The notes below the pieces were generated by a model. It made no database searches, had not been told where the DNA came from, and was given only the letters and a program-made list of their open reading frames with translations. The position numbers and the translations under genes were made by a program. DNA of 64,000 nt, from the NCBI RefSeq assembly GCF_020085105.1, contig NC_058052.1, forward strand, positions 14,956,233-15,020,232. The letters run 5' to 3'. Below are positions 48,125 to 62,300 of the stretch, piece by piece (position 1 is the first letter of the stretch; every line of letters begins with the position of its first letter). The stretch is from Siniperca chuatsi. Its lineage: Eukaryota > Chordata > Actinopteri > Centrarchiformes > Sinipercidae.

Positions 48125-51100
48125 CTAAGCCTCCATGTGCTGCGCTCTCCTCTTGTTGTGCTGATGCTTGGTGAGTCCATACTTGAAGAACTCATAGACC
48201 GACCAGCTGATTGCTGTGGAGGGCATCTGGTAAATGACCCTCGCCTGGACTCCCTTGAAGAAGCCCTGCAGGCCGCCCAGCCTGTAAACTGTCCGGAAGG
48301 CATGGGCCAGGCCTGAGATGTGTCTGTGGGCTCCTTGGCCTTGGCCCTTGCTGGGGCCTTGGCTGGAGGACAGGGAGCCGAGGGTTAGAGACTCCTGGGT
48401 GTTGAGCAGGGTCTTGCAGACGTCCAGAGGTGTGGTGGCTGCAGCTGCGATGGCTCCAGCCAAAGCTCCAGACAACATGTGGGATGAGGGATTGTACTGT
48501 CTGTGGGGGTTGAGCAGCTCCTGAAGGTACTCGTAGGTCATGAAGTGGAGCGCCTGGAAGGGCACATTCATGGTGAGCTGGGTGGTGTAGCTGCGGTAGA
48601 ACGCAGCAGGGCCCTCTTTCTGCCACACGGCACGTACACAGTCCAACACGCCACGGTAGGGCGAATTATACATCTGCATGCGCTGCTTCACAACTAGGGA
48701 CACATGGGTAGATGTGTTGATGGAGGAGAAGGCCAAATGCGTCCAGGGTTGGCAGTACGAAGGGGACGAAAATGGAAAAAGAAAAGAAGAAATTAGTGAG
48801 CTATTATCTGCAGTAAAGCTGTCCTTTAAGCACATGTAGTTTCAATAAACACAGAAAGATGTGGTATGTCAATTTAATAGCTCAGACAGCTGTAACCAAT
48901 CTAACAGCTGCACACGAGGACTCTGACCAGTGTCCTACTGATATGTTTGGGCAGGTGGACTAGAGGCAGCTGTGAAAGTCAATATGTGAGACTGCAGGAT
49001 TAAGGCCAACATGTGAAGATGGTTAGCCAAGGCGTGGCACCTGTAAGTTTATTCACTGAAATTTCTGTGTGGCAAACTTTTGTTTAGAGAGAGAAGATGT
49101 CTTTATTCCCATCCTAATTCTGTGGTCAAAGGCAAATGGCATTGTACTGTAAAATGTTGCCCTTACCTTCAGCTGGGTTCATGGCTGCATCATGAAGCAG
49201 TGTGGCCACACACCCAGCTGTTGCTGAAACAAACACACCTCAGAAATTACTACAAATTGAGATAATGAGCAAGAATAAACAAGGAAAATAAAAGAGACTG
49301 CAGTTAAGAGGCATAAAATGAGAAAGAAACAGCATTTTCACTTGCAACAATAAGAGCACAGCTTTCACTGCATTATTCCTAAAAGCTGTAGATGTCATGC
49401 TCAAAATAATATATCATCATAGCAGAATTGGTGCATATTCAGCAAATTGCACAGGTAAAACTAGAGATATCACGCCTGACCGAATTCAGAAGGCCAAACC
49501 TGAGCAAACAGAGACACCTAGTGGACAAGGCAATTCATTGCTCGTTTGAGAGCTTTAAACCAAACTCCTAAAGCTTGAAAAGATAGGACCAACAGAAGAG
49601 AGAGCAGATGAGATGGGAGAAAGAGGACTTACCCAGCCTCCCACTAAACTGGAAAACAAGGAAGAGAGAGAGTAGGGAGAACAAGGAATAAGGAAATGGT
49701 TGACATTCAGAGTAGCGTTTTCAAATTGAATCTCTATTTTGTAGCGGAGGTGACTTTGCTGAACTTGACAAATTGTTTTACTTTTCAAAAAGCCAGCGAC
49801 AGTTTGTCAGCTGACCTTTGCACTTCCTTAAAGTGTACAACTGTAGATATGAAAAGGCTCTATCCAATTTGAAGGCCTGCCAGGGGTTTTTAGGACTGGA
49901 CCCAGATTACGCTGAGTCAGTAACTTCATAAATAACACTGGTGTTGCTTCGTATTAGGGTTGGAGTTGAACAAGTCCTACGTATCAACCAATCTCATGGT
50001 CATCTCAAAGTTAAGATACACGACCTATACATCTATGATATATGTCAGTGTTAATGTGTGTATATGTATGTTTTATGGTACCATTAGCCAAATGACTGTT
50101 AGCCCCTGGGTGAATGACATCACTTAGAGTCTTTTTGAGTTTCTCATAGCAGGCAAAATAGAGGGCATGGGCAGGTCCCGCCCCAACTGCTGTTGCATTC
50201 AGCCCTCTCATTGGCCGCCACACTCCCTCTGTGGATACAATTCGGCGAAGAGCATCCATCACGTTCCTGTAGCGGGCTGCGGGGTCGGGCTGGAGGCTCT
50301 GCATTCGTGTCTGGAAAAGGGAAAAGGTAGAATGTAGCAAAGTTCTGACTCAACAGTGTGCTCCCTTCCCACCCACCAGGGCTAGGTATTAAGTTTAGTA
50401 ATATGTCCAATGAATTCGACCTGAATTTGATATAAAAATAGAATGTAATCCATACTTTAAGTTTTACCTTAATCCGCCTACTACTTAGTACTACTTAGTC
50501 TGCCTACTACAGCAAAGAATAGCACAGCAATGAAACTAGTTCTGAATAGAGTGCAGTGTGAATAAGGGGTCAAATAAGGGAAATGAGGTGTTCGACATTG
50601 TGTGTGGTGGTGTACATGCATAATTGAATAGAAGGAAGTATGGCGTTGCAAGCTCCAAGGTCACAAAGGGACATAAGCTGACTTCCTGTAAGCCTCTTTT
50701 CCCACTGACCGTGAAGCAGACGTTTCTCTCTTCCTCTTAACACACACACATGCACACTGTGATAAATGGGAGATTATATAAACATTATCTAAAGGAACGA
50801 GTGCAAGGGATCAGTGTTTCAGTCTCCTGCTATTTCTTATTTAGAGAGGGTTGCCTGGGGACGGACTGGGTATGTGTGTCTGTCTCTGAGGAAATAGCAG
50901 CGACATAATGCCTGAATACCAAACTTCCAGCTGAATGAACAAATTTACACCCCACTGTGTATGTGCATGTAGTTCTCTAGCAAAGCATAAACATGGCCCC
51001 ATGTCACTCTATACTACAGCAGTGGAATGCAGGACCCAAAGAGAGCTAGCTAACAGTGGTATATGCATCAAGTTAATTCACACCTGGCACACAAACCTAT

Positions 51101-53234
51101 TGCACATCTCTTTGCATGATAGTGAGAAGAGACTGTCATCTGAATACTGGCTTCCTCGTTCATTCATTCATTGAGGCCCCATACAAAAGCATGCACGGGT
51201 GTCTTGCATGTAATAACTATGGGTCCTGCGTGTTTATCTATAGTATGTTTGCACATCTAGAAAGCAATGACCTTTGTACTTAATGTAAATACTACATCGA
51301 CCACTCTTTGAAGAAGACACTGAAGACTTTTTGGTTTCTTTCAATGACAAATTCAATTCAATTGAAATTCCATTCATGTTCACTTTACAGTATACACTCT
51401 AGCAGACCTACAAATGCAACACGCTTTTTTAAATCCACAACCAATTACTGGGATTTAGGATACATCGAGAGCGAATGACAGTATATTCTAAAACTATAAT
51501 TACACAACAATCTCTTAAGTGGGGAGCTTATCGTATAGGAGGAAAAGTCTTTATTTGGTATGGGGGAAACCTCTAAATGAAAAAAGGAATGTGTTAGATG
51601 CATCACAAATATTTTTTAGTTTCCTGCAAATATCTATTTCTCTGCATAAATGTGTGGCTATTTCTGTGCAGTAGACTTAATTTTGCTGAGTCACAATGCC
51701 CCAAATCTCCTGCAGCATGCTTGGAAAGATGCTGAGATCCAATAGTGATGTGGCAGACACTCTGCACATGAGAAGGCTCTGTAAACATTGCTCTTGTCCA
51801 GGTTTGGGGCTGGACAGGCTGCAACAGAGTTAGACTCCAGGTGGAAGAGACATGGATGAAGCAAGGGCCTATGAACAGCTTTTCAGTCTGACATGGACAG
51901 CTGACAATACTAAGCTCATTGCCACTTGCCCCATCTCGCTAACCCTGTGCCTGTGTTACATAATGATCTGCATGACCACAACTAGCTGACCTCTCGGGGC
52001 AATATCTCATGCCGCATTAGCTATGTTTAAGTTAAAAACAAAATAAAACTAACTCATAATAACAGAGAAGACCATATGATCAGAACTGAAGTTGCATGAC
52101 TCACATGCGATCAAAAGATCTTTGCAAACAATTAGTTACGGGGTATGACGCAGTAGTTAGGCCTGCTGCCACACTGTTAAACTACCAAACTGTGTGTTGG
52201 GAAAGTAGCAAGATGCTGCACTGTGGACTGAACAAGCCAAAATGTCTGTAAACTGCAGTGTATTTCATTTCTGTGTGCCTTGTAATAATAATGGCAGACA
52301 TGGCGTAAGTGACTAGAAACAACAACACTCAACCAAGCCCTTGTTTTTGGAAACAGAGTATAGCTTTGGTCTCCCATAACTGTTGTTGCAGTTGGAATTA
52401 ATAACTGGTTCCACTTGTTAGCTAACGCTGCTTGAATTACTTAACTAAGGTGTTCGTTTCCGATTTACTCACACATAAAATGTACACATTAGTTCTGCAA
52501 CATTATCCGTTGAGGCTTTGACAGCAGATTGATTTGATAATGTTGAGTAGTTTTACACAAAGTGACCAAATGGACTCCTGTGTTTGACCCTGCTAAAGGT
52601 TGTCCTAACAACTAGCTAGCAGCTAACATTAGTCGTAGTTTCGTTAGTCTTATAATAGCATGCTAACAAGTTAGCTAGTAGGGATGTGAAACGCCAAGGA
52701 CTAATATTAGGTTAACTGAGCCGACTGACCTTGTCCTCACAGCCGTCAGCTCTGCAGCATGTTTAGGTTAGCGTGCAAGCTAATAAGCTATGCTAACGAA
52801 CATGTTGGCTACAGAACACAACGGCTGTCAACGCACCGAGCATTAATAAAAAGTTGCGGGTCAGCTGATTAGCCACTAAGCTATGCTACCTTGACACAGT
52901 CGATGGGGAACATGAGACAGTGCTCCATGATCCCGGCCACGGCTCCAGCCAACATGTGGGTGCTAGTGGAGGCTCCCTGTGGCAAACCCTCATAGTCTGG
53001 TTCAGAGTCCTCTGTTTGTGCATCTTGTGCACTGCGGATGCAATCAACAGTCTGTAGCTCTGTTTCCCCTCCGATCCGGGGTGTCAGGCTCCCTACGATA
53101 CTTTCCGAAATTCCCCAGAATCTGCCCCCCAGCCATCGAACTTCTGCCCCGGCAGAAGCACCAGCAACCCCGGGATCATTGCCTGTAGTCTCCGCTGTCA
53201 TCCGACGCCTCCTCACAAATCCATCTGCTTCCAT
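48125..53234 (-). CDS. slc25a28: Mitoferrin-2, mitochondrial iron carrier (SLC25A28)
   Basis: Complete on the minus strand. Exons in transcription order: 53234-52890, 50310-50082, 49223-49167 and 48693-48125 (TAG stop), with phases consistent; 399 residues (human about 364). It has the three SLC25 repeats with carrier signatures [14 protein letters not shown] (split by intron 1), [13 protein letters not shown] (split by intron 3) and [28 protein letters not shown] and [19 protein letters not shown] are mitoferrin-like transmembrane segments. It should import ferrous iron across the mitochondrial inner membrane for heme and Fe-S synthesis. The N-terminal 90 residues before the first helix are long and poorly conserved; the ATG at 53234 is the most upstream in frame, and MTAETT 11 codons later is an alternative. 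The call of mitoferrin-2 rather than mitoferrin-1 rests on synteny with nkx2.3/got1. Introns: 48694-49166, 49224-50081 and 50311-52889; nothing recognised in them. Confidence 0.94.
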
Positions 53235-56200
53235 GAGAAACCAGGTAATGTGTTAAGTCTTTAGGCACGCAGGAACGGCGTCTTGTGGGTGATTTCAGTC
53301 CTAAAGTTTTACATTCCCTCGGGGTGGTTTGTTTCACTTGTCCGCTACAGTCTTCCCTCCACGCCGCTATACTTCCCGGCCAGAGCCAAGCAAGGGAGGC
53401 CGTGGCGGACAAATACTCACCGAGCCCCACCACAGGCCGCAATGAGGAAGTAATCTCTGATTGGTTACTATAGCCAAGTCCTACTTACGCTATTGGGTGA
53501 TAGACATGCCACTCATGATTGCATTTTGGTGAAGACTTCCAGCTCTGTCATATGGCACTTGACATGGGGTATCGCTACCTTTTATTCAGTCTTTGATCGC
53601 TACACTTCAAGTGCATCCGCGAAAGCTATCAATAGACACGTAGGCCACTGTAGGCCACTCTAAAAGACATGTCTTAAACTGAAAATGAGATGAAAACCAA
53701 GAGCATAGGATTCTTGTATACATACAGTATGTGTTCAGTTTAATTTGTTTACACTTGAGTTGTCACTTAGTGCTGCTTATCTAGTCCCATTTGCAGTGTT
53801 GTGAACTACAGCTTTTACCAATTGTTGCATATCTCTGAAACTTACATTTTTAGTTTACATAATGGAGCCTAAGAAATTAATTCATCAACTGATTAACGTG
53901 TAGTTGGTCAGCTATGGGCAAAATCAAGCTGTGTAAACAGCTGAATAACAACAGCTGTGTTGCTAGTTTATGTAGGCTAGATTTCCAGCCCTCTGACTTT
54001 CTTACTACACTATCAGTGTTCACAATACATTAGACCTACTGACATTTCTTCACATCACACACTGAAAAGTATGGACAAGTGTTTCGGCTCTTTCTTGTGC
54101 TGCAGGCGTTCAAATACATGAATTCGTTCATTCAGTCATTCATTAATCCGTTCATTTCTTCCTTCATGCTCCATAGAGCCTACCCAGGTATTACACATGG
54201 ACACATTATTTACACAAGCACACTACACCTCAAATCTTTTGTCTTTTTTGTCAGTCAATTTTTTATTCAGGAAACATGACACAGTCAATTCTTCAAAATC
54301 TGTACAGTGTCTTTCTCTGTTGAATTTTGTTCCCCTTGACTAACAATGTACTTACTCATCATGGGTAAAAAGTAAACGTACATATGTACATATGACGTAT
54401 GTCCTCAGTGTGGCAAGTTACAATGAGGAAAGAATCTCTTAAGACACTTACAAATGTTTTTTTCTGCACTGTAACACCTTTTATGATCTGCTATGAGACA
54501 GTAGCTTAAATTTCATAATTATGAATGCTGAGAGTTGTCAGATAAATGTCTCCACCTGCCTGGAGGACAAGGAGCACATTTTTCCCCCAGAAAATGAGGT
54601 AATTGTGTTTTGGTGCAGCACTGTTATAACATAATTTAATTTTCTCCTTTATTGCCTGGGAGAGCCTTCAAGGGCCGTAGTGTTGAATTTCTGCCGACAA
54701 AGGGGAATGAAGTGTTAATTTCTGCTTACAAGAACAAAATCTCCTGCTTCTGATCTAGTTATGGTTGATTGGCTGTTGTCCGCAGACGTTCCTTAAAGGA
54801 AAACCAAGCAGACAGCATATCAGGATAATTTCTCTTCCCTGAAACTAATGCTACTCTAATACACCAAGGGAGAGGCATGTTCGGTCTAGCGGGAAACTCT
54901 AGATCACCATAACACCTCATTTCATTCCCTCTGCCAAGAGAGTGCACAATCTATATAAGCCTCAGGAATTATTTTACACTGTCTAAGCAAAACATAGTCA
55001 AAAATCCACATTATATAGACAAGATGAGAAGATAACTTGGTTATGTTCTGCTGTGTTTGGTTGTTTTTGTACCAATTAACACTCTTCTTTCTTTAGATCC
55101 CAACAGGCAATATCCTTTTCTGGCTCAGTCAACTCCCTGGACAGCTGCTTAGGCCCACAGATGATCTATGGCCTCTTATCTTATTAATGCATGGTAAGTG
55201 AGCCACTAGGCCAATATGACCTCTTCAACAGCAGCACTAAGAAACCATTCTGTGTTAAGGGCTCATCTTAAAACTCTAAGGTAGGCCCTTACTGTGAGAC
55301 GACTTGAGCCCAACCCCAAACCAGCTAAGAGAGGATGTCTTGAACTGCACTTTCTGATTATTATATTTTTTTTCATGTCTTTTGTGTGTATATTATGTGT
55401 GAAAATACCTTTACAAACAAGTCACATGTGCTCTGTGGAAAAAATGTTGTTTTTCACATGCAAACATTTGTATCACATTGTATTCTGACATCTTGGCATT
55501 TTTTTATATTTACATATTTGTACATTCCGGTCTGGAAAGAGTCTGGATAAGAAAGTCTGGAAATTAATACAGTCATCAAGGTATTTATTCATAAACTGGT
55601 TGGCCATCTCTTAAGCTGTTGCCAATATCAAAACATTTTACATTACACACACAAAATGCAAATATAATGTGAAATGAATACATTCGTTTTGACTGACCTC
55701 ACTGTTAATGATGCAACTTAAAAGTTGTTGTATGAGCTGTTTGTGGAAAACCCTGACGCAGAGCTCTGCAGCTGGATTAAATTGAACAACTGTGCCACCA
55801 AGTGGACAGCTGGATAATGACAGATTGATTAGATGGATGGATGGATAGATAGATTCAGCAGGAATAAAATGACAGTGGGCTGAGCAACATGCTTCACTGA
55901 AAGGAACTGCTCAATATAATTATCTTATGTCTGATTGTTTCTCTTTGTTTCTCATTGTTACTTTTACCTGCATTTCTTGCCATAAAATACATGAGTTTGT
56001 AACAAGTTTTTAATTTCCCAAGAAAATAGTTTGAACTTAATTTGTTAATTGATGTGTAACAGTGCTCTTTTTTATTATATCAATGTTTTTCTGTTTTTTT
56101 TTTTTGTAAGTACAGAACAACAAGCAGAACAACAACAGCATAATGGTAACAAACTAATCCAGCAAATGTGACAGTGTAAAACTTGGGCTGTTTCTGAAAA

Positions 56201-56343
56201 GGTAAGAAAATAGAAACTGGCCCTAGGTTTATTTATTTAGTGGGTCGCAGTCCTTGAGCTAACACGAAACCCGGATCTACTTTACGCAGCTCTAGGGAGA
56301 AAAGGGGAGGGACTGGTGTAGGATCCTGTCTCAGACTCTTGCC
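53235..56343. other. Divergent intergenic region between slc25a28 and pyroxd2
   Basis: Both genes point away from this interval, so both promoters should be here, about 3.1 kb apart. 53.2-53.45 kb is GC-rich (CACGCCGCTATACTTCCCGGCC), fitting a housekeeping promoter for slc25a28. The middle is AT-rich with short TTCATTCATTC-type and GGATGGATGGAT-type runs (about 54115-54165 and 55834-55853). No coding exon was recognised. Confidence 0.6.
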
Positions 56344-59300
56344 ATGGCTGCAGCGGTGTGGACTGGCCGCGGACGGAGGGCTGTGACTGCTGTGGGGACA
56401 GTGACTAGATCCAGATCCAGTCACGCCGCTTTGAAATCCCAGTATGACGCGCTGGTCATCGGAGGAGGTGAGACATGTGGACTGTTGGAAAAAAAAAACG
56501 TGCGGAAAACACAGGAGCTGTGCAACATGGAAACAACCCGCGCAGCACGCTGCAACATGAATGCAAAGTTTTTGCTAAGTTTGCAAAAGTAATTAGAAAG
56601 AATGTTATTCTCACTTCCCAAAAATTCTTTACCCCTCTGAGAGATTCGGCTCGGTCTATTGCTTAACTGTTTTGCAAGATTCATCTGAATTGTTCAGCTT
56701 TGAACTCATTTAACTTTACTGGTAAAAGTACTGGAGAGCAGCTTGCACAATGTTTCCAACAAACATTTTATTGAAACTTAAATTTAAACAGCCGTCACAT
56801 TTAAGCAGAATTTTTAGTAATTTTTATGGGGAATTGGCATTTTTAGGAAAACTGTCATATATTGACATAACTGACATATGTTATATTTCATTGCAGGACA
56901 CAATGGACTGGTGGCAGTGAGTTCATGCATTTGTTTCCCAACACCTTGTAATACAAGATAGGGTTCAGCAACAGGGTAAAGGTGATGTGTGTTTGGTGTG
57001 TGTGTTTGTAGGCTGCCTATCTTCAGAAGGGAGGACTGAAGACAGCTGTGCTGGAGCGCAGACATCTGCTGGGAGGAGCAGCTGTTTCAGAGGAAATCTT
57101 TCCTGGTTGGTTGGCTTCTGGCTGGGATACAAGCCTGGCTTAACCTAAGTCAAGTCATAAAGGGTCGGTTCACCCAAATTTAACTACGAAAAAGCACACT
57201 AACAAAAAACACATTTTCTTACTCACCCCTATTATCTCAATGTACAGATACTGTATACTAGAATTACTTTCTAACTAACAAATACTCCATTTGAAAGCTG
57301 TTGACAGCGTGTTCTGTGGATTAGCAACAGCAACACAGGAAAAACCCCCAAACTATCTGCATGGCTTGATACCACTAGTGGTACGTGAAGAAAAATGGTT
57401 TTCTGTAATTTGGGTAAACCAACCCTTTAGCGGTGGAGGAGGTTTAATTTTTGTAGACTGCAAACAAATGTGTTATAAGGGTGTGTGTTGTATGAAGTCC
57501 TACGTCCTAAATATACTTTATTTTGTCCTTGTTAGAGTAACAGTACTCTCGTGTGCAGGTTTCGTCTTCTCCAGGTGTTCCTATTTGCTCAGTTTATTAA
57601 GACCCCACATATATGCAGACTTGGAGCTCAAGGTAAACGTGGCAAAGTTGTAAAATATATTAATTAATCTCATTTTGAGAAGTGATTGCTCTTATTTACT
57701 ACTCTTCATATTTTTGTGCATATATCTTCAGAAACATGGGCTGAAGGTGTATATGAGGGATCCCCATGCTTTCACCCCCATGTTGGAGGAGGGGGTGAGA
57801 GGTGCACCACCAAAGTCTCTCACCCTGGGCTCAGATTTGGCCATGAACCAGATGGAGATCGGCAAGTTCTCACAGAAGGATGCTAAGGTGATTTAAGCAT
57901 TGTGATAGCCATGGTAAATGCTTGACTGTATTGTGCACGACACTCTCCACCAGTATAAAGATATTCCGTCCTTTTTCTCACTCATTCCCACATCCCTACG
58001 CTAACCCTCACCCATTCTTTGACATGGACCCAGGCTTTTCCAGATTTTGTTGCACACCTTGAGAAGCTTGCAGGAGCTATCCACCCTCTTCTAGATTCCC
58101 CTCCTGTAGACATCCCAGGTGTTACCACTGGATCACTGAGGAAGAGGCTCGCTGCAGCTAAAACCCTGATGCCTATTGTCAGATGTGGTGCGTTGGTGGA
58201 TGCTTGGGAAATAGTTCTGCATTTTTGATGTCAGAATAACACATTATTCACCATGTACTCATTTTGTTTTCTGCAGCAACTGAGTCACGATGAGTTATGT
58301 TTTTAAATTTAAAGGTCTGAAACTGGGCACAAACATTCCAGACTTTTATGAGATTATAACTGCACCAATAATGAAGGTTTGTTATAGCTTTCACAAAGTT
58401 TGCCATTATTTGCTGTTTTCTATTGACTGCATCTTAACCAACTCGTGTTTTGCATTGTAGATCCTCAATCGGTGGTTTGAGTCAGAGCCACTGAGAGCAA
58501 CGCTGGCTACTGATGCTGTGATAGGAGCCATGACCAGTCCAAGTAATCCGGGTAGTGGGTGAGACATATTTTAGGGCACACAAACACTTGTAACTACAGG
58601 TTTAAGTGCATTGAATTGACACTGACCTCTCAGAAACACTGATTTTATGGTCTTGCTTTGAAGGTATGTGCTCTTGCACCATGTGATGGGAGAGTTGGAG
58701 AAGGAGAAGGGATCGTGGGGTTATGTGGAGGGAGGCATGGGATGTGTGTCTCAGGCTATTGCTAGCTCTGCTCGATCCTATGGTGTAGACATTTTCACTG
58801 AGAAGGTAATGTGGTTTTGATTAATTATATTGATTTGATGCTTATTTTGTGGGTTGATGGAAATTATATTCCGGCATCTGTATTTTGGTCTTCTATGCAT
58901 ACAGTGTGTATCCTTGTGCAGGATGTAGGACAGGTCCTGGTTGGATCAGATGGTGCTGCGAAGGGAGTGGTGCTAAAGGATGGCACAGAGATCCACAGTA
59001 AAGTTGTTTTATCTAATGCCACCCCATATGTTACCTTCAAGAACCTCACGCCACAGGTAATAAAGAAAAGTAATCACCACATGTAACCATGGCACCAGAC
59101 AATATGATTTATTCTGGCTTCCTGTTTTCATTGTAGGCTGCCCTTCCTCCAGAGTTCATCAAAGCCGTAGATCAGATAGACTACACCTCGCCAGTTACCA
59201 AGATCAATGGTAAATCTGTTGTGTTTCTGTCATGCTAATCGCAAAACCTGATCATATGATGATCTTAGCTGGTACCTGTTGTGTTTTAACTGCTAAAAAT

Positions 59301-62300
59301 AAGGGAGGATATCATCAATTGTATCCAAAGGTAAAAAAGGCTGATAAAACATTAACCACTCCTGAGGTCGTGGCAGTGGAGACTTCTGAGGAGCATGATT
59401 ATGTTTATCATCACAGTAAGCCTCAAAAAGAAGTAGAATTGAAAAGAAGATGCCACTTGGGCTCCAAGCTGTGGGGGTTATTGTCTTATCTCTGTGCAAG
59501 CGTTGTTTCTTCAGCCATATGTTTAAGATTTTTAGGCGAAACCCTGCAACTCTTTAGTCATAGTTACTATTGGTCTGTTTTGTGTTGAACCACTTCTACA
59601 AGAAGTGGGAAGGTGTAAGACAATGGAGGCTTGGCAATAAGGCACAAACAGATGTCGTGTATCAGGAGGCATCAGCTCTTAGTCCTCCACTATTGAGTAC
59701 TGTATATTATTACAGTGTAAGAATAGGTCACTGCCTAAGCTCTTGGTACTCTAAACACAAGTTTAAAAGTTTGGGGTATTAGAAAACTGTGTAAAGCACA
59801 CACAACTAACCAGATGTTTAGAGTTCTTCAGCTTCCTGTGTGGTGCCATTTGTAGCTTCTGCTTGTTAATTACAGTAGAGCCTGAGCTGTAGGGCTTTAT
59901 TACTCTTTACGAAGTCTTTACTCCTAACTGATCCTTTACAGTGCATTGCTTCTTAGACTTAATGATAATCTGTTCTGTTTTGTTGAATTTATTTTAACAG
60001 TCTTAGCTTTTTTAAGGTGAAGGAATTGAGCAGTGTTTGGCACAACATATTGCATGCACTGAGAGTTGCCCTAATAGTAATTCAAATATTTAGTCAACTG
60101 AAACTTAAGCACACACTTTGTTGTACCAAAAGTAGAAATATACATAAAAAACGACACATGATCTTAGAGCAAATACTGATTCCACATTATTTTCTAAGTT
60201 GTGACCTGTTTTTACAGTGGCAGTGGACAAGCTACCAAACTTCCTAGCATCTCCCACACCAGATGATAAACCTGGACCCCACCATCAGTGCTCCATTCAC
60301 CTCAACTGTGAAAGCGTGGAGGTACTGGAGACTGCATACAAAGAGGCTATGAACGGGCGTCCCTCAGCAAGGTACATAATTATATATTCACACTCCTACA
60401 TAAGTGAACACAACACTTTCTCTTAATTCAACAATTTACATTTAGCAACCAAATCATCCCTGTGGTTAGCGGAGCATACATGCAAGAGATACTACTGGTG
60501 ATAAACATTTGGACAAACAAGTTTCAATTAATGTCCCAGCACAGATTCTCTTCTAAGTCGTACATAAGAGCTAGTCATACATTTCTTACTGTAAGTGTTA
60601 GGTGCTTGTTATTGTAGATTAGTGATTAACCTTGCAGCTGCAAAAAGTAGTACTCATCACCACTGGTGGAGGAAGTATTCAGATCTTTTCCTTCAGTAAA
60701 ATTACTAATACTACGCTGTAAAATACTCTGTTACAAGTAAAAGTCCTGCATTGAAAATGTTACTCAAGTAAAAGTATGTGAGTACATTTGGGAAAATGTA
60801 CTTAAAGTATTAAAAGTAAGCAGAAAAATTATTATTACTGATGCATTAATGTAAATGCAGGATTTTACTGTTGTAGCTCATTTTTAACTATTTTGTGTAG
60901 GACTATAACTAATTATTATTTTCTTTGTGGATTAATCTGCTGATTATTTTCTCCATTAACAGTTTATGAAAAATCAGAAAATAGTGAGAAATGCCTACCC
61001 AGAGCCCAAAGTGACAACTTCACAATGCTTGTTTTGTCCAATCAACAGTACAGTAATAAATCAAAATTATTAAAAAGAAAAGCAGCATATACTATATTTG
61101 TGAAGCTGGAACCATGAAATGTTTTTACATGAAAAATGACTCAAACATTATCAGAAGAGTTGTCTTAATTGATTAATCGACTAATCTTTTCAGCTGTACT
61201 TGAATATACTGTTGGGTAGTTTAATTTATAGCAAAGCATCATTTCATAAGCTCTTGATATGTTTTGTGTGCAAAAATATAATTTTTTTAAAGAAACTAAA
61301 GCTGTCAGATAAATGTAGTGAAGTAAAAAGTATTTCCCCCTGAGATGTAGTGGAGTAGAAGTAGAAAGAGGCATGAAAAGAAAATACTCAATTACAAGCA
61401 CCTGAAATTTGTACTTAAGTACAGTACTTGAGTAAATGTACTTAGTTACATTCCAGCTGCTTATCACTGTAAGTAAAACAAAACATATCACAAGTGTATA
61501 CTGCACCTTAGAATGTCTTTCCTTATAATGTATATGTCTTAAAACTATAATATTATGTTCCTTATAGTGGATAATTTCTCCACACATTTATGTCAACATA
61601 ACTCCCCAACAAACTGGGTTAGGATGTTCACATATCCTTATCTCAGAGATAACACTTGAATGAATAGGCCTTCACTCCCCACCATCTTGCCTCATCATGC
61701 CCCTGTATTCCTGTAGGCCCATGCTGGAGATGACCATCCCCTCTGTGTTGGATCCTACTCTGGCTCCCCCTGGCTGCCACGTGGTGTCACTGTTCACCCA
61801 ATTCACCCCCTACTACATAGAAGGCAGGGAGTGGACTAACCAGGACAGAGAGGCCTTCGCAGACACTGGTAACACACAATGATCCAGGACTTCTTATAGT
61901 TTCCAAGTGTGCCAAAAGCATGCATTGCTACTACATTTATTACTCAGGCACAGAATTTCTAGCATGTTTGCTTGAATCTGATGTTAAACTGATAAATATT
62001 TTATAATGGTAGAGTTAGAAAGGAAAATGTTCATTCCAAAATGAGATGTACACCTTTTGAAAACAGGAATTTACTTTTAGAAATTTACAGAAACTGTCAT
62101 ATTTTGAGGCCATAATCTGTCCTTTTTAAATGCTGAATTTTCCCTAAATGGATAAACAGTGTTTAAAGGAGTGACACTCTTTAAATGTGTACTGATTAAT
62201 CTGTTTCAGTGATAAAGCATGTGTTTGTCTCTCTCTTCAGCATTTGACTGGGTGGAACAATACGCCCCTGGGTTCAAAAAGTCTGTGGTGGGCAGGGACA

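Noticed and set aside
48192-48626. 144-codon minus-strand frame in the slc25a28 last exon
   Set aside because: Out-of-frame reading of the mitoferrin exon; low-complexity Pro/His/Arg composition.
52138-52195. Possible tRNA-derived SINE head
   Set aside because: A tRNA-like start was suspected, but no convincing A and B box pair could be found.
57291-57653. 120-codon frame in pyroxd2
   Set aside because: It is exon 57559-57632 extended into intron 3 and the MITE.
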